Assembly: GCA_965243415.1 (NCBI GenBank)
Contig: OZ251549.1
Span: forward strand, 186,001 to 250,000
Direction of reading: 5' to 3'
DNA length: 64,000 nucleotides
DNA from: G965204755 sp965243415
GTDB taxonomy: Bacteria; Acidobacteriota; Vicinamibacteria; Marinacidobacterales; Marinacidobacteraceae
The notes under the pieces are model-generated. The model ran no database searches, was not told the origin of the DNA, and was given only the letters and a program-made list of their open reading frames with translations. Each line of letters opens with the position of its first letter. The first letter of the stretch is position 1. Below are positions 1 to 8,334 of the stretch, piece by piece. The position numbers and the translations under genes were made by a program.

Positions 1-16
1 ACACTTCCCGGCTCCC

Positions 17-880
17 ATGCCTGACGCCGCCGCGGTCCTGGAGGCCCCCGCCGGGACCGCTTCCCCCGCCCGCCGGACGCCGGAACTGGTCCCGCTCGAC
101 CCCGACCATCCGGGTTTCCGCGACCCGGAGTACCGCGCCCGGCGCAACGCCATCGCCCGGCTGGCGCTCGACTACCGCCCCGGCGATCCGGCGCCGACGG
201 TCGAGTACACCGCAGCCGAACACGCGGTCTGGCGGAAAGTGGGCGGCCTCCTGGCCCCCCGGCACCGGGAGCGGGCGGTGGCCGAGTACCGGACCGGCGC
301 CGAGGCGGTGGCGCTCGACCGCGAGCGGATCCCCCAACTGGAGGAAGTCAACGAACGGATCCGCCCGCGCACCGGCTTCCGGATGCTGCCGGTCGCCGGG
401 CTGGTGACCCCCCGCGCCTTCCTCTCCGGCCTGGCCGACCGGGTGTTCCTCTCGACCCAGTACATCCGCCACCACAGCCGCCCGCTCTACACCCCGGAAC
501 CGGATGTCGTCCACGAACTGGTGGGGCACGCCGCCTCCTTCGCCCACGCCGGCTACGCCGACCTGAGCGCCCACTTCGGCCGGGCGGCCCGCGCCGCCGA
601 CGACGAGGAAGTGGAGCGCATCGCCCGCACCTACTGGTTCACCCTGGAATTCGGCGCCGCGCTGGAAGACGGCGAAACGAAGGCCTACGGCGCCGGCCTG
701 CTGTCCTCGGTGGGCGAACTCGACCGTCTGGGGACCGCCGAATTGCGCCCGTACACCCCGGAAGCGACCGCCGCCACCGAGTACGACCCGACGATGTACC
801 AGCCCCAGTACTTCGTCGCCGCGAGTTTCGCGGAGATGGCGGAGCGCACCACCCGCTACCTCCGCCGCTTCTCCGACTGA
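17..880 (+). CDS. phhA: Phenylalanine 4-monooxygenase
   Basis: This is a 287-residue aromatic amino acid hydroxylase, predicted to convert phenylalanine to tyrosine with tetrahydropterin and O2 at a mononuclear Fe(II) centre in the cytoplasm. The iron triad is visible: His166 and His171 in the HELVGH motif, and Glu211 in the TLEFG segment. The length matches the monomeric bacterial enzymes, which lack the animal regulatory and tetramerisation domains. The ATG at 17 is the first in frame. The promoter lies outside the window, so earlier operon partners cannot be seen. No pterin-carbinolamine dehydratase (phhB) lies immediately downstream. The family assignment is secure from the catalytic motif. 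Confidence 0.96.
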   Translation: MPDAAAVLEAPAGTASPARRTPELVPLDPDHPGFRDPEYRARRNAIARLALDYRPGDPAPTVEYTAAEHAVWRKVGGLLAPRHRERAVAEYRTGAEAVALDRERIPQLEEVNERIRPRTGFRMLPVAGLVTPRAFLSGLADRVFLSTQYIRHHSRPLYTPEPDVVHELVGHAASFAHAGYADLSAHFGRAARAADDEEVERIARTYWFTLEFGAALEDGETKAYGAGLLSSVGELDRLGTAELRPYTPEATAATEYDPTMYQPQYFVAASFAEMAERTTRYLRRFSD

Positions 881-1229
881 CGGAGCGGGGCCGCCCCCCT
901 TCCCCGGCCCCGGTTCCCGCCGCGCCGGCGCCGATCGCGACCCGGAGCCGGGACGGATGGCGCGGAGGAGCAGCTTCGTCCGGCCTCAACCCGAGATAGC
1001 CGGTCCGCTCTCCGCCATCGGAGCCCGGCCATCGTTTGCGGGACGCCCGGCGGCGGGCCCTGCTATCCTTCCCGGGAAAGGGTCGCCTCCAATTGCTCAG
1101 TCGCCGTCACAAGGCGTGCGGGATGCCTGGCAAGCCCAAGATCAAGGGATTCGGCGCCACCAACCGAACGGCGGAATTCGCGAGCCCGCCGGGCGACCCC
1201 GCGGGACTACCAGGCGCAGTCCCTCTCAC
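881..1229. other. Intergenic region, no gene recognised
   Basis: This stretch separates phhA from the convergent gpF-like gene. It holds a TGCTATCCT sequence near 1068 that looks like an extended -10 box, followed by a short plus-strand frame of about 45 codons that ends inside the 3' end of the gpF-like gene. I see no family signature in that frame and do not call it a gene. Confidence 0.4.
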
Positions 1230-2531
1230 TCACCTCAGCGAGTTTCGAAAGACGGTCTGACCGTCTTCGCCGGTTTCGGCCCCGGCGACCATGCGATCGA
1301 CGAACGGACGGTCTTTCCCGATCGAGTAGAAACTGATGATCTGCGCCTTCGTCGGGTCGTTCTCGGGGCACCCGATCACGACGTTGTAACAGTCGCCATC
1401 GATCTCCGAGAGCAGGTTCAATCGGCGGGCCAATCGCTCGGGCGTGATGGGCCTCCCCGGCTGGTAGCGCATCACGATCTGGGGCTGTTCGATGAGGTGC
1501 GGCAGCAAACGGTATTCGCCTGCTGTCAGGTCGTGCCCCGCATATCGGATCCCACTCCTCGTTCGGTGCGCCCAGCCCCCTTGCTGCTTGCGCATGATCT
1601 CCTCGGGGAAACGCACCAGTTGCGTCCTGGAGCCGAGCCAATACCAGATTTCGTGGTCGAGGACTCCGATCGGCAGATCGCCGTGCGGCTGTTCCACGAA
1701 CCGCGTCAGGATCGGGCTCTCGACGACGGAACGGACCGCGGCGCGGGCGAACGCCTCTTCGGCAGCGTCGAGTCTCTCATCGCGATACCCCATGGGGCCC
1801 CGTGCCCGACACTTTCCGGGGTTCGCAGCCCAAGCCGCGTCGAGGCCTTCATCCACTCTCTCGATTTCGCCGGTGCGCTCGTTCTTCCAAGGGATCTCCT
1901 TTCGTGGCGGTGGCTCGGTGGCACCGCCGCGGCGCTCGGCCTCCGCCTCGTCGAGTTGGCGGACCTGGCACCCGCAACCCCAGCCGTTCGGCGGGAAGTG
2001 TTCGTCCCACCAGGGATGATCCACAGGCAGCAGGGTTCCCGCCCAGGGCCGGTGCCGGTCGCCATCTTCCTCCCCGGGGCCGAGTTCGTAGAGGAAGTAC
2101 GGATACCTCTCCTTCGTTCGCTGTGCCCGGCCCCAAACGCCGGCCGCGTTGGCGGCGCGGAGGTTGGCACGGAAGAGAGTCTGCAGTCGACCGGGGCTCC
2201 CGAGCTGCGCGAGGACCGTATTTCCGGTGACCGGATCCTTCATCGCCTTCCTGCCCCACCAACCATCCCTTCGCAGGCGGGGCGCGAGTACCTGCTCGAA
2301 CTGGCGGAGCGTCAGGCCCTCGCCGATGGCGCGGTCGAGCGTGGCGCGAATGTCTTTGAGCAGGACGATGTCCATCACCTTGGCGACCGTGAAGGCGAGG
2401 GCGTGTTCCTCGCGCCAGACATCGCGGTAATCGAAGCTGACCCTCAGTCCGCGGAAGCGGAAATACTCGAGTGCCTCCCGCAGCGCCGGCGAGGGGAACC
2501 CGGCGCGACCGGAATCGGCGGTTTCAGGCAC
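1230..2531 (-). CDS. Mu gpF-like (phage head morphogenesis) protein with C-terminal BECR-type nuclease-like domain
   Basis: From the GTG at 2531 this is 433 residues. The N-terminal half looks like the Mu gpF / SPP1 gp7 head-morphogenesis family: a 'SFDYRDVWREEHA' opening, the 'VTGNTVLAQLGSPGRLQTLF' segment, and the Cys-Gly-Cys of 'NGWGCGCQVRQL' near residues 186-188. The C-terminal 150 or so residues (DHEIWYWLGSRTQLVRF onwards) resemble the barnase-EndoU-colicin-RelE-like nuclease domains (PBECR type) often fused to phage MuF proteins. I chose the GTG because a different frame that ends at 2524 overlaps it, as in a packed phage operon, and the residues before it look non-coding. No other prophage gene is adjacent, so this is an orphan phage fragment or a domesticated effector. 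Nuclease activity is inferred from fold resemblance only. Confidence 0.8.
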   Translation of the reverse strand: MPETADSGRAGFPSPALREALEYFRFRGLRVSFDYRDVWREEHALAFTVAKVMDIVLLKDIRATLDRAIGEGLTLRQFEQVLAPRLRRDGWWGRKAMKDPVTGNTVLAQLGSPGRLQTLFRANLRAANAAGVWGRAQRTKERYPYFLYELGPGEEDGDRHRPWAGTLLPVDHPWWDEHFPPNGWGCGCQVRQLDEAEAERRGGATEPPPRKEIPWKNERTGEIERVDEGLDAAWAANPGKCRARGPMGYRDERLDAAEEAFARAAVRSVVESPILTRFVEQPHGDLPIGVLDHEIWYWLGSRTQLVRFPEEIMRKQQGGWAHRTRSGIRYAGHDLTAGEYRLLPHLIEQPQIVMRYQPGRPITPERLARRLNLLSEIDGDCYNVVIGCPENDPTKAQIISFYSIGKDRPFVDRMVAGAETGEDGQTVFRNSLR

Positions 2532-2650
2532 CGCGAACGATTTCGGTCTCCGCGATGGCGAAGCCATCGGCGGCGAGGCCCGGGTGTGCGGAGACGATCG
2601 CCTCGAAGTTGCCGGGGAGGCGGCGGCGAACTTCATGGCTGGCGGCCGCG
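2524..2650 (-). pseudogene. Short remnant frame upstream of the gpF-like gene
   Basis: About 39 codons in a third minus-strand frame read as plausible protein, including 'NFEAIVSAHPGLAADGFA', and end at a TGA (2526-2524) that overlaps the GTG of the gpF-like gene. No start codon is visible, because the stop codon of the phosphatase gene lies just upstream. I read it as the surviving 3' tail of the gene that once preceded gpF, cut off at the phosphatase boundary. In Mu-like phages that neighbour is the portal-type protein, but I cannot recognise the family from this tail. Confidence 0.35.
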
Positions 2651-2659
2651 CCGGCCCCG

Positions 2660-3937
2660 TCACAGGGCCCGGAGGAGGACGGCGGTGGAGTCGTCGTCGG
2701 GCGCGCCGCCGCGGAACCGGCGGGCGGTCTTGAGGATCAGGTCGCTGATCTCGGCGGCGGGGGCCCCCCGGTCGCGCTCCCGGCGAAGGAGGTCGGCCAG
2801 CCGCTCCCGCCCGAACAGGTCCCCGGAGCGGTCGGCGGACTCGGTGATGCCGTCGGTGTAGAGGGCGAGCAGGTCGCCGGCGCCGAGTTGGAGGTCCTGC
2901 TCGAAGTACCGCGGCGCGGGGAAGAGGCCGACCGGAAGCCCCCCGGCGTGGATCATCTCCACCGCGCCGTTCGCCCGCACCAGGATCGGCGGCGCGTGGC
3001 CGGCGTTGATGTACACGATGCGGCGCAGCGGCACATCGAGGACGCCGTAGAAGAGGGTGGCGTAGCGGGTCTCGCCGACGGACTCGTAGAGGAGGCGGTT
3101 CGTCCGCGCCAGGATGGCCCGCAGCGCCAGGCTCGAATGGGCCATCGAGAAGATGGAGGCGCGGAGGGCGGCCACCAGCAGCGCCGCCGGGATGCCCTTC
3201 CCCGCCACATCCCCGACGGCGAGGCCCCAGCGGTCTTCGCCGAGGGGGACGAAGTCGTAGTAGTCGCCGCCGACCGAGGAGCAGGGTTCATAGACGGCCG
3301 CGGCCTCCAGGCCTTCGAGCCGGGGGAGGTGGTGGGGGAGCAGCCCCTGGAGGACCTTCCCGGCGACTTCGAGTTCCGAGACCAGCCGGCGCCCCTCGAC
3401 CGCTTTCTCGTAGAAGAGGGTGCGTTCGATCGCGGTGGCGGCGCCGGCGGCGTAGGCGCGGAGGGCGTTCCGGCTCTCCCCGGCGAAGGCGTCCGCGGCG
3501 GCCGACTCCAGCAGCAGGACGCCCAGGCGGCGGCCGCCGGCGCCGAGGACCGGGGCCGCCACCGCCGCGGCGGTGCCGGGGGCGAAGTCGGGGTCGGCGG
3601 CGATCTCCGCCGGCGAGCCCGGCCGCTCCATCCGGCCGGAGGCGAGCGCCCGCCCCGCCAGGGGCTCGCCGGGGCCGGAGCCGTACCGGAGCGCTTCCCC
3701 CGGCTCGCAGGGAGCGCCGGAGTCGGCGGCGCGGCCCCGTGTCCGGCGGCAGACGACGGTGGCGCCGTCGAGGGCGAGGACGGTGAGCGAGGCGCGGTCG
3801 GCGGCGGGGACCACCGTCCGGACCCCGGCGAGCACGGTGTCCGCGGTGCGGCCGATCTCCAGACTGCGCCCCATCTCGCAGAAGGCGTCGAGCAGTTGCT
3901 GGCCGGAGGCGGCCGGCGGGGCGGTCAGGGTGGGCAC
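2660..3937 (-). CDS. GAF domain - PP2C/SpoIIE (RsbU-like) serine phosphatase
   Basis: This 425-residue protein has an N-terminal GAF-type sensor (about residues 15-170), a short linker helix, and a PP2C/SpoIIE phosphatase domain (about 205-425). The metal-binding motifs are present: GGDYYDF (Asp225), GDVAGKG (Asp243), NAGHAPP, YTDGITE and the terminal DDDSTAV. RsbU relatives dephosphorylate anti-anti-sigma factors in partner-switching pathways. No rsbV/rsbW pair is visible nearby, so the partner is unknown. There is no signal peptide, so it is cytoplasmic. Its stop lies just before the phage-derived fragment, which suggests the phage sequence inserted or was cut at this boundary. Confidence 0.92.
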   Translation of the reverse strand: MPTLTAPPAASGQQLLDAFCEMGRSLEIGRTADTVLAGVRTVVPAADRASLTVLALDGATVVCRRTRGRAADSGAPCEPGEALRYGSGPGEPLAGRALASGRMERPGSPAEIAADPDFAPGTAAAVAAPVLGAGGRRLGVLLLESAAADAFAGESRNALRAYAAGAATAIERTLFYEKAVEGRRLVSELEVAGKVLQGLLPHHLPRLEGLEAAAVYEPCSSVGGDYYDFVPLGEDRWGLAVGDVAGKGIPAALLVAALRASIFSMAHSSLALRAILARTNRLLYESVGETRYATLFYGVLDVPLRRIVYINAGHAPPILVRANGAVEMIHAGGLPVGLFPAPRYFEQDLQLGAGDLLALYTDGITESADRSGDLFGRERLADLLRRERDRGAPAAEISDLILKTARRFRGGAPDDDSTAVLLRAL

Positions 3938-4239
3938 CGAACGCCGGGATCATCGCGCCGGGCGGAGCGGCGCACAACGGGGCCGGACAACGGGGCCGGC
4001 AGCGCGAGCGGAACCGTCGGTCGAGCGAGGCTCCGACGCTGCCTTCCCGAGGGAGGCCGGGGCGGGCGGCGCGACGGGGACCGGGTGGAGGGGGGGCCGC
4101 AGCGCGGCCGGGCCGGCCCCGGGGAGGCGGGGGCCGGCCGCCGGGGACGCTCCGCGGGAGGCCGGGGAGAGCCGCCGGAACGAACGGCGCGACTCCCCCG
4201 GCCCGCGCCGCCCCGCGGGAGCGCGGCGGGGCCGGCGGT
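3938..4239. other. Intergenic region, no feature recognised
   Basis: This is about 300 bases of extremely GC-rich sequence between two minus-strand genes. Long frames cross it on both strands, but they are rich in Arg, Gly, Ala and Pro and show no domain signature. I see no convincing promoter or hairpin with a U-tract. Confidence 0.4.
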
Positions 4240-4902
4240 TCAGGGGCGGAAAGCGAAGCAGTAGAAGAGACCGTCGCCGCCGGTGCCCCGCAGGTCTTCC
4301 TGGCCGCAGCCCCGGGAGTTGTGGGCGGAGTTCCAGGAAGGCCCGTTGTCGCCGCCGCCCACCCGGTCGTGGTGGCCGACCCGGGCGCTGCCGTCGGACG
4401 CGTTGCTGGTCCAGTCGGAGCAGGTGACGGCGGCGCCCTCGCTCAGGAACACCCTCCCGTCCTCGGTGGCGCCGGTCAGGATGTCGTGCCGGTTCACCTC
4501 GTCGCCCCGGCCGCTGATGACTTCGCCCTTCTCGGAGATCGAATTCTCCTTGCTGAGCGCGTCGCTGCCGTCGTGGAGGGAGGCCACATCGGCGGCGACC
4601 AGGACCCCGTTCGCGTTGTGCCAGGGCCCGGGACCGATGCGGCTCTTCGGATCGGTTCCGGTGGCGCCGAGGTAGGCGCGCCAGGTCAGGTCGGAAGCGG
4701 CGCCGGCTTCGGCGGCGAGGGCCGCGCAGTGGGCGTCGGCCCCGGCCAGCCCGCCCAGGTTCGCGCCGTCCCCGGGGCCGCGGCCGGTGAGGAAGAAGGT
4801 CATCTCCGCCGGCGCGGCGGCGGGAGGCGCGGGGGAAGGCGCGGCGGCGACCGCGGCCAGGCCGGCGGCGGCGAGGGCGAGGGTGAGGAAGAGGGACTTC
4901 AT
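4240..4902 (-). CDS. Secreted lectin-like (DUF1554/endostatin-like) protein
   Basis: This 220-residue protein begins with a clear Sec signal peptide (MKSLFLTLALAAAGLAAVAAA) followed by a Pro/Ala linker. The mature part contains features typical of small secreted proteins with a C-type-lectin or endostatin-like fold: 'FFLTGRGPGDGANLGGL', a Cys after 'GADAH', 'RAYLGATG', and a C-terminal 'WNSAHNSRGCGQEDL' with a terminal Cys in 'FYCFAF'. The cysteines could form disulfides in the periplasm or outside the cell. The ligand is unknown. The start has an upstream GGAG-type ribosome-binding sequence. It is transcribed in the same direction as the transporter upstream, with a 117-nt gap. Confidence 0.7.
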   Translation of the reverse strand: MKSLFLTLALAAAGLAAVAAAPSPAPPAAAPAEMTFFLTGRGPGDGANLGGLAGADAHCAALAAEAGAASDLTWRAYLGATGTDPKSRIGPGPWHNANGVLVAADVASLHDGSDALSKENSISEKGEVISGRGDEVNRHDILTGATEDGRVFLSEGAAVTCSDWTSNASDGSARVGHHDRVGGGDNGPSWNSAHNSRGCGQEDLRGTGGDGLFYCFAFRP

Positions 4903-5019
4903 GGAATCAGTCTCCGGGAAAAGGGCCGCCGTGGGAGCGGACCGTCGAAACGATGAGAGGCATCGGGGAACCGTCGGGAACGAACGGGGGAAGGAGCGGG
5001 GAACGCGCCGGGGGGCGGC

Positions 5020-6117
5020 TCAGCGGGCGCGCAGCAGCCGATGCAGGCCGACGCCGAGCAGCGGCAGGACGAACACCAGCCAGAACCCGTAGGTCAGGAT
5101 GCGGTAGCCGACGCCGATCAGCGAGCCGAGCCCGGCCTGGGCCAGCAGCACCGCGAGCAGCAGCGCCGCCGTCGAGACCGCCGGGCGGAAGCCGGAGGGA
5201 AGGGAGCGGCGGCGTTCCTCGAGGGTGCGCGCCAGCCGTTCGTTCACCGCGTGGATCAGGCTGGTCGCGGTCTCGACGAGAGTGCCGAAGAGGATCACCT
5301 GGAAGGCGACGGAGAGCAGCGGGGAACCGATCCGCTCCAGCAGATAGACCGAGGGGACCGCCTCGTTCAGGACCTCGACCGAGAAGCCGGAGATCGCCAC
5401 GAAGAACAGCACCGCCGGGAAGATGCCGATGAACCCGGCGGCGGCCCCGGCGATCGCCGCGTCCCGGCGGCTGGTGAGGTGGCGGGCGCAGAACAGCACC
5501 GCCGGCAGGGTGCCGATGTTGTAGGCCATGTACTCGGCCCCGCCGCGGACCCAGCCGGAACCGACCGTCCCGCTGCGGACCGCCTCGGAGATCTCCGGGC
5601 CGAAGGCCTGGAAGGCGGCCGCCAGCAGGGCCAGGTACACCGCGTAGAGGGCCAGCGACCAGAAGGAGAGGAATCGCTCGACGGCGCCGGTGCCCCGGAA
5701 GGTGAGCCAGCCCACGGCGGCGGCGATGGCGAGGACGCCGGCCAGGTACGGCAGGCCCAGCGAGCGGGAGACGATCTCCCCGCCGGCGGCGGCGACCACC
5801 GAGACCACCACCAGCATCGCCGCCAGGTAGAGGACCTCGTAGACCCACTCCAGCGGCCCCAGCAGTTCCCGGGCGAAACTGCGGTAGTCGTAGGCCCGGG
5901 CGCGCCGCGCCACCTCGAAGGCCAGGGCGCACAGCAGCGACCACAGCGGCATGGTGATGAGGGTCATGCCGAGCAGTCCGCCCCGGACCCCGGAGGCCAT
6001 GAAGAACTCGACGATCTCCCGGCCGGTGCCGTACCCCCCGGCGATGATCATGGACTGGAAGCAGAACCCGGGGAGGAGGAACCGGGCGAACCGGGAGGAG
6101 CGCAGCGGGTTCTTCAC
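5020..6117 (-). CDS. YkvI-like membrane transporter (LeuT/APC fold)
   Basis: From the GTG at 6117 the product is 365 residues with about ten hydrophobic segments. It opens 'FLLPGFCFQSMIIAGGYGTG', the unwound first helix typical of the YkvI group (COG3949) within the APC superfamily. A long Arg/Pro-rich open frame extends upstream to 6618, but it is built from repeats and is not protein-like, so I rejected it and took the GTG just before the conserved part. The substrate is not known for this group; amino acids or similar compounds are a guess from superfamily membership. A divergent promoter region containing a three-copy repeat separates it from the NTF2-like gene. Confidence 0.8.
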   Translation of the reverse strand: MKNPLRSSRFARFLLPGFCFQSMIIAGGYGTGREIVEFFMASGVRGGLLGMTLITMPLWSLLCALAFEVARRARAYDYRSFARELLGPLEWVYEVLYLAAMLVVVSVVAAAGGEIVSRSLGLPYLAGVLAIAAAVGWLTFRGTGAVERFLSFWSLALYAVYLALLAAAFQAFGPEISEAVRSGTVGSGWVRGGAEYMAYNIGTLPAVLFCARHLTSRRDAAIAGAAAGFIGIFPAVLFFVAISGFSVEVLNEAVPSVYLLERIGSPLLSVAFQVILFGTLVETATSLIHAVNERLARTLEERRRSLPSGFRPAVSTAALLLAVLLAQAGLGSLIGVGYRILTYGFWLVFVLPLLGVGLHRLLRAR

Positions 6118-6254
6118 GGGGGCGAGCCGGGAGCGGGGGTTCGCGGAGGCGGCCGGCGACGGCGGCTGCTGCGGCTGTCGGCGGCGGAACCGCCCGACGC
6201 CGCGGCGCGCCGACCGCCGGCGAAGGATACGACCCGCGCGCCGGCAGTCTTCCC

Positions 6255-6492
6255 GTTCCCGCCGGGCCCGGTCCTCGGCGCGGGGGTCCGGCCGGTCGAA
6301 GGCGCGGGTCGCCGGCGGGCCGGCCCTTCCTCTTCCGCACCGCGCGACCCTCGGCCGGGATCCGGCCGGTCGAAGGCGCGGGATCGATGGCGGCCGGCCC
6401 TTCCCCTTCCACCCGGCGCGGCCCTCGGCCCCGGGGTCCGGCCGGTCGAAGGCGCGGGGTCGCCGGCGGGCCGGCCCTCCCCCTTCCGCACG
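6255..6492. repeat. Three imperfect tandem copies of a 74-76-bp unit
   Basis: The core TCCGGCCGGTCGAAGGCGCG recurs at about 6287, 6361 and 6437. Each copy is followed by a GCCGGCCCTTCC-like tract and a CGCACCGCGCG-like tract. The block lies in the divergent intergenic region between the YkvI-like transporter and the NTF2-like gene. A related CCCTTCCGCACCCGGCGCGG stretch appears near 25562 at the edge of the large array, so the unit may belong to a dispersed family. Confidence 0.75.
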
Positions 6493-6646
6493 GCGCGGCC
6501 ATCGGTCGGATGAGGCCGGCGCAGCCGGGCTCGCCCCGGCGCCGGCGGCCGCTCGGCGCCCGTCGGTCGGACCCGCCGGTTCCCTCCGCGGTCTCCCTCG
6601 CCGCGATCCGCGGCGCAACCCGCGCCGACACGGACGGCAGCGCGGG

Positions 6647-6652
6647 GATAAT
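6647..6652 (+). promoter_or_regulatory. Candidate -10 box (GATAAT)
   Basis: GATAAT matches the TATAAT consensus at five of six positions and stands out in very GC-rich sequence. It ends 10 nt before the ATG of the NTF2-like gene, so a transcript from it would have almost no leader. No clear -35 box is visible. Confidence 0.45.
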
Positions 6653-6662
6653 CCGCCCCCGG

Positions 6663-7322
6663 ATGTCCCGGAAAGTCCCCGCTCGCCGGCCCCCGGAGCG
6701 GGACCGGCCTCCCCGGTCGCGCCGACGGATCGGCGCCGCGCTGGTCGGGGTCCTCTCCATCGGAATCGCCGCGGGAATCGCCGCCGCGCCGGCAGCGGCG
6801 GCCGGGAGCGCCCGACAGACCGGCCCCGACGACGCGGAAGCCCCGACCGGGACCTCCCCGGAGGCGGAGGCCCGGGAGGTGGCGGAGCGCTGGTTCCGGC
6901 TGGCGAACGACCTCGACGGGACGCCGGAGAGCCGCGCCGCTTTCCTCGCCCTCTACGCCGAGGACGCCCTCCACCTCCAGGGTCCGGCCGGCGACCACCA
7001 GCGCGGCAGCGCCGCCTATCGGGGCCGGGAGAAGATCGCGGTGCTGGTCGAGCGCCTGCTGGCCGCCTGGGACGACCACGCCTTCCGCCCGGTCGTCGCC
7101 ACCGCGCGGGAGACCTCCGAGGCGGTGTGGCCCCTGGCCCCCGGCCCCTGGGGCGGGCCGCTGGTGGCCGCCCAGTTCACCGTCGCCGGCACCCGGAAGA
7201 CCGACGGCACCCGCTGGACGATCCCCGGCGCGGTGTTCTTCCGCCTCCGCGAAGGCCGCATCCTCCGCTCCCGCCTCTTCCTCGGCCTGGGAGAAGCCGC
7301 CGAAGTCGAAATCCAGCGCTGA
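6663..7322 (+). CDS. Secreted SnoaL/NTF2-like protein
   Basis: The ATG at 6663 gives 219 residues: an Arg-rich start, a hydrophobic segment ending in an Ala-rich cleavage region (signal peptide about residues 1-42), a low-complexity spacer, and an NTF2/SnoaL-like domain. The domain shows the usual opening helix (VAERWFRLANDL), 'ALYAEDALHLQGP', and the closing strands 'PGAVFFRLREGRILRSRLF'. Members of this fold bind small molecules or act as isomerases and hydrolases; which applies here cannot be said. Longer upstream starts run through the repeat block and were rejected. The protein is probably periplasmic. Confidence 0.78.
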   Translation: MSRKVPARRPPERDRPPRSRRRIGAALVGVLSIGIAAGIAAAPAAAAGSARQTGPDDAEAPTGTSPEAEAREVAERWFRLANDLDGTPESRAAFLALYAEDALHLQGPAGDHQRGSAAYRGREKIAVLVERLLAAWDDHAFRPVVATARETSEAVWPLAPGPWGGPLVAAQFTVAGTRKTDGTRWTIPGAVFFRLREGRILRSRLFLGLGEAAEVEIQR

Positions 7323-7403
7323 ACGCCCCCGGCCTCCGCGCGGCCGCGGGCGGAGCGTCCGCCCCTCGAGCCCGGGTCGGGAGGCCGGAGCGGCCGTCCC
7401 GCG

Positions 7404-7742
7404 TCAGGCCGGGGCGGCCGCCGCACCGGCGAGACGGGCGCTCACCAGGCGGTTCAGGCTGACGCCGGCTTCGGCGGCCTGCATCGCCAGCGTCCGATGC
7501 ACCTCGGGCGGCAGCCGGACGACGAACCGGCCGCTGTAGCGGCGCCCGGCCAACGGCGCCGGCGGGGTCTCCCCGGTGGACTCCATGTCGGCCAGGAGGT
7601 CCCGGACCAGGGCCCGGATGCCGGAGAACGCCTCGTCGGCGCTCTCCGCCAGCCAACTGAGCAGGGGAAACTCCAGGCACAGCCCGACGTACTCCCCGTC
7701 CTCGGCGGACCAGGTGACGCGGTAGGTGTAACGATCCTTCAT
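7404..7742 (-). CDS. HicB-like protein with C-terminal ribbon-helix-helix
   Basis: The ATG at 7742 gives 112 residues. The N-terminal half has the HicB fold signature: 'YRVTWSAEDGEYVGLCLEFP' followed by 'SADEAFSGIRALVRDLL'. The C-terminal half, 'VRLPPEVHRTLAMQAAEAGVSLNRLVSARL', is a ribbon-helix-helix DNA-binding motif. HicB proteins usually neutralise a HicA ribonuclease and repress their own promoter. No HicA-sized frame is present on either side, so this is an orphan antitoxin or a stand-alone regulator. The frame extends far upstream, but that part is not protein-like. Confidence 0.85.
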   Translation of the reverse strand: MKDRYTYRVTWSAEDGEYVGLCLEFPLLSWLAESADEAFSGIRALVRDLLADMESTGETPPAPLAGRRYSGRFVVRLPPEVHRTLAMQAAEAGVSLNRLVSARLAGAAAAPA

Positions 7743-8334
7743 TCTCGTCCGGACTCCTTCGTCTTCGTTTTCGATTCCTCCGTCGTGACCTCTACGATGG
7801 CTGCGACGATTCGACGAACCGGGGTACCGCTTCGCCATTCCCTTGCGGTTCCCGAAGTGGACCCGCGCCGCCCCGAGGCCCGGGCAGCCGATACCTCGCG
7901 ATGGGCGGTCGCGATTCCGCAGGGGGCGCCGAAGCGGGCTTCCCATACCTTCGAAAGATCCGGGAACCGCGGTTCCCGGGAATCGCTCCACCTCCGGTCG
8001 AGCCGGACTTCCGATTCCCGGAGGCGCCGCCGGCTTCCCGATTCCGGCGGCCCTGTTTCCGGTGGTGCGAGATCCGCGAGCAGGCGGACTCCTTCCTCCC
8101 TGCGGGAGCGGCCGAAGCGGGGCCGGATCGGTTTCCGAGTAGAGATACCACTAATGATACTACACAGGCCGATGGAGAGTCCGACCACCGGTCGCCCCCC
8201 CCGGCGGAGCGGAGGCTCGCCGGCGCCCGGCCCTCGGCCACGGGCGGTTGACCGGGGCGCGGGGGGGCGGATAGCGTCCGATGGCTTCCCCGGCGGAACT
8301 TCCGGGGGGAACGACCTTCCCAAGGAGCGATCCC
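7743..8334. other. Long intergenic region with an 18-bp palindrome
   Basis: I see no gene in these 590 bases. The perfect palindrome CGGGAACCGCGGTTCCCG lies at 7961-7978, amid several TTCCCGATTCCGG-like variants. An unusually A/T-rich patch at 8135-8165 reads TAGTATCATTAG on the minus strand and could be a promoter. Long frames on both strands cross the region but have no domain signature. Confidence 0.5.

Noticed and set aside
1036..1260. A 74-residue plus-strand frame after an extended -10-like box
   Set aside because: It overlaps the 3' end of the gpF-like gene on the other strand and has no family signature or ribosome-binding site.
5020..6618. A 532-residue version of the YkvI-like transporter
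   Set aside because: The first 165 or so residues are Arg/Pro-rich translations of the upstream repeat block. The family start fits the GTG at 6117.
7739..8323. A 194-residue minus-strand frame in the HicB upstream region
   Set aside because: Composition is low-complexity and no conserved motif is visible. It overlaps the likely regulatory region.
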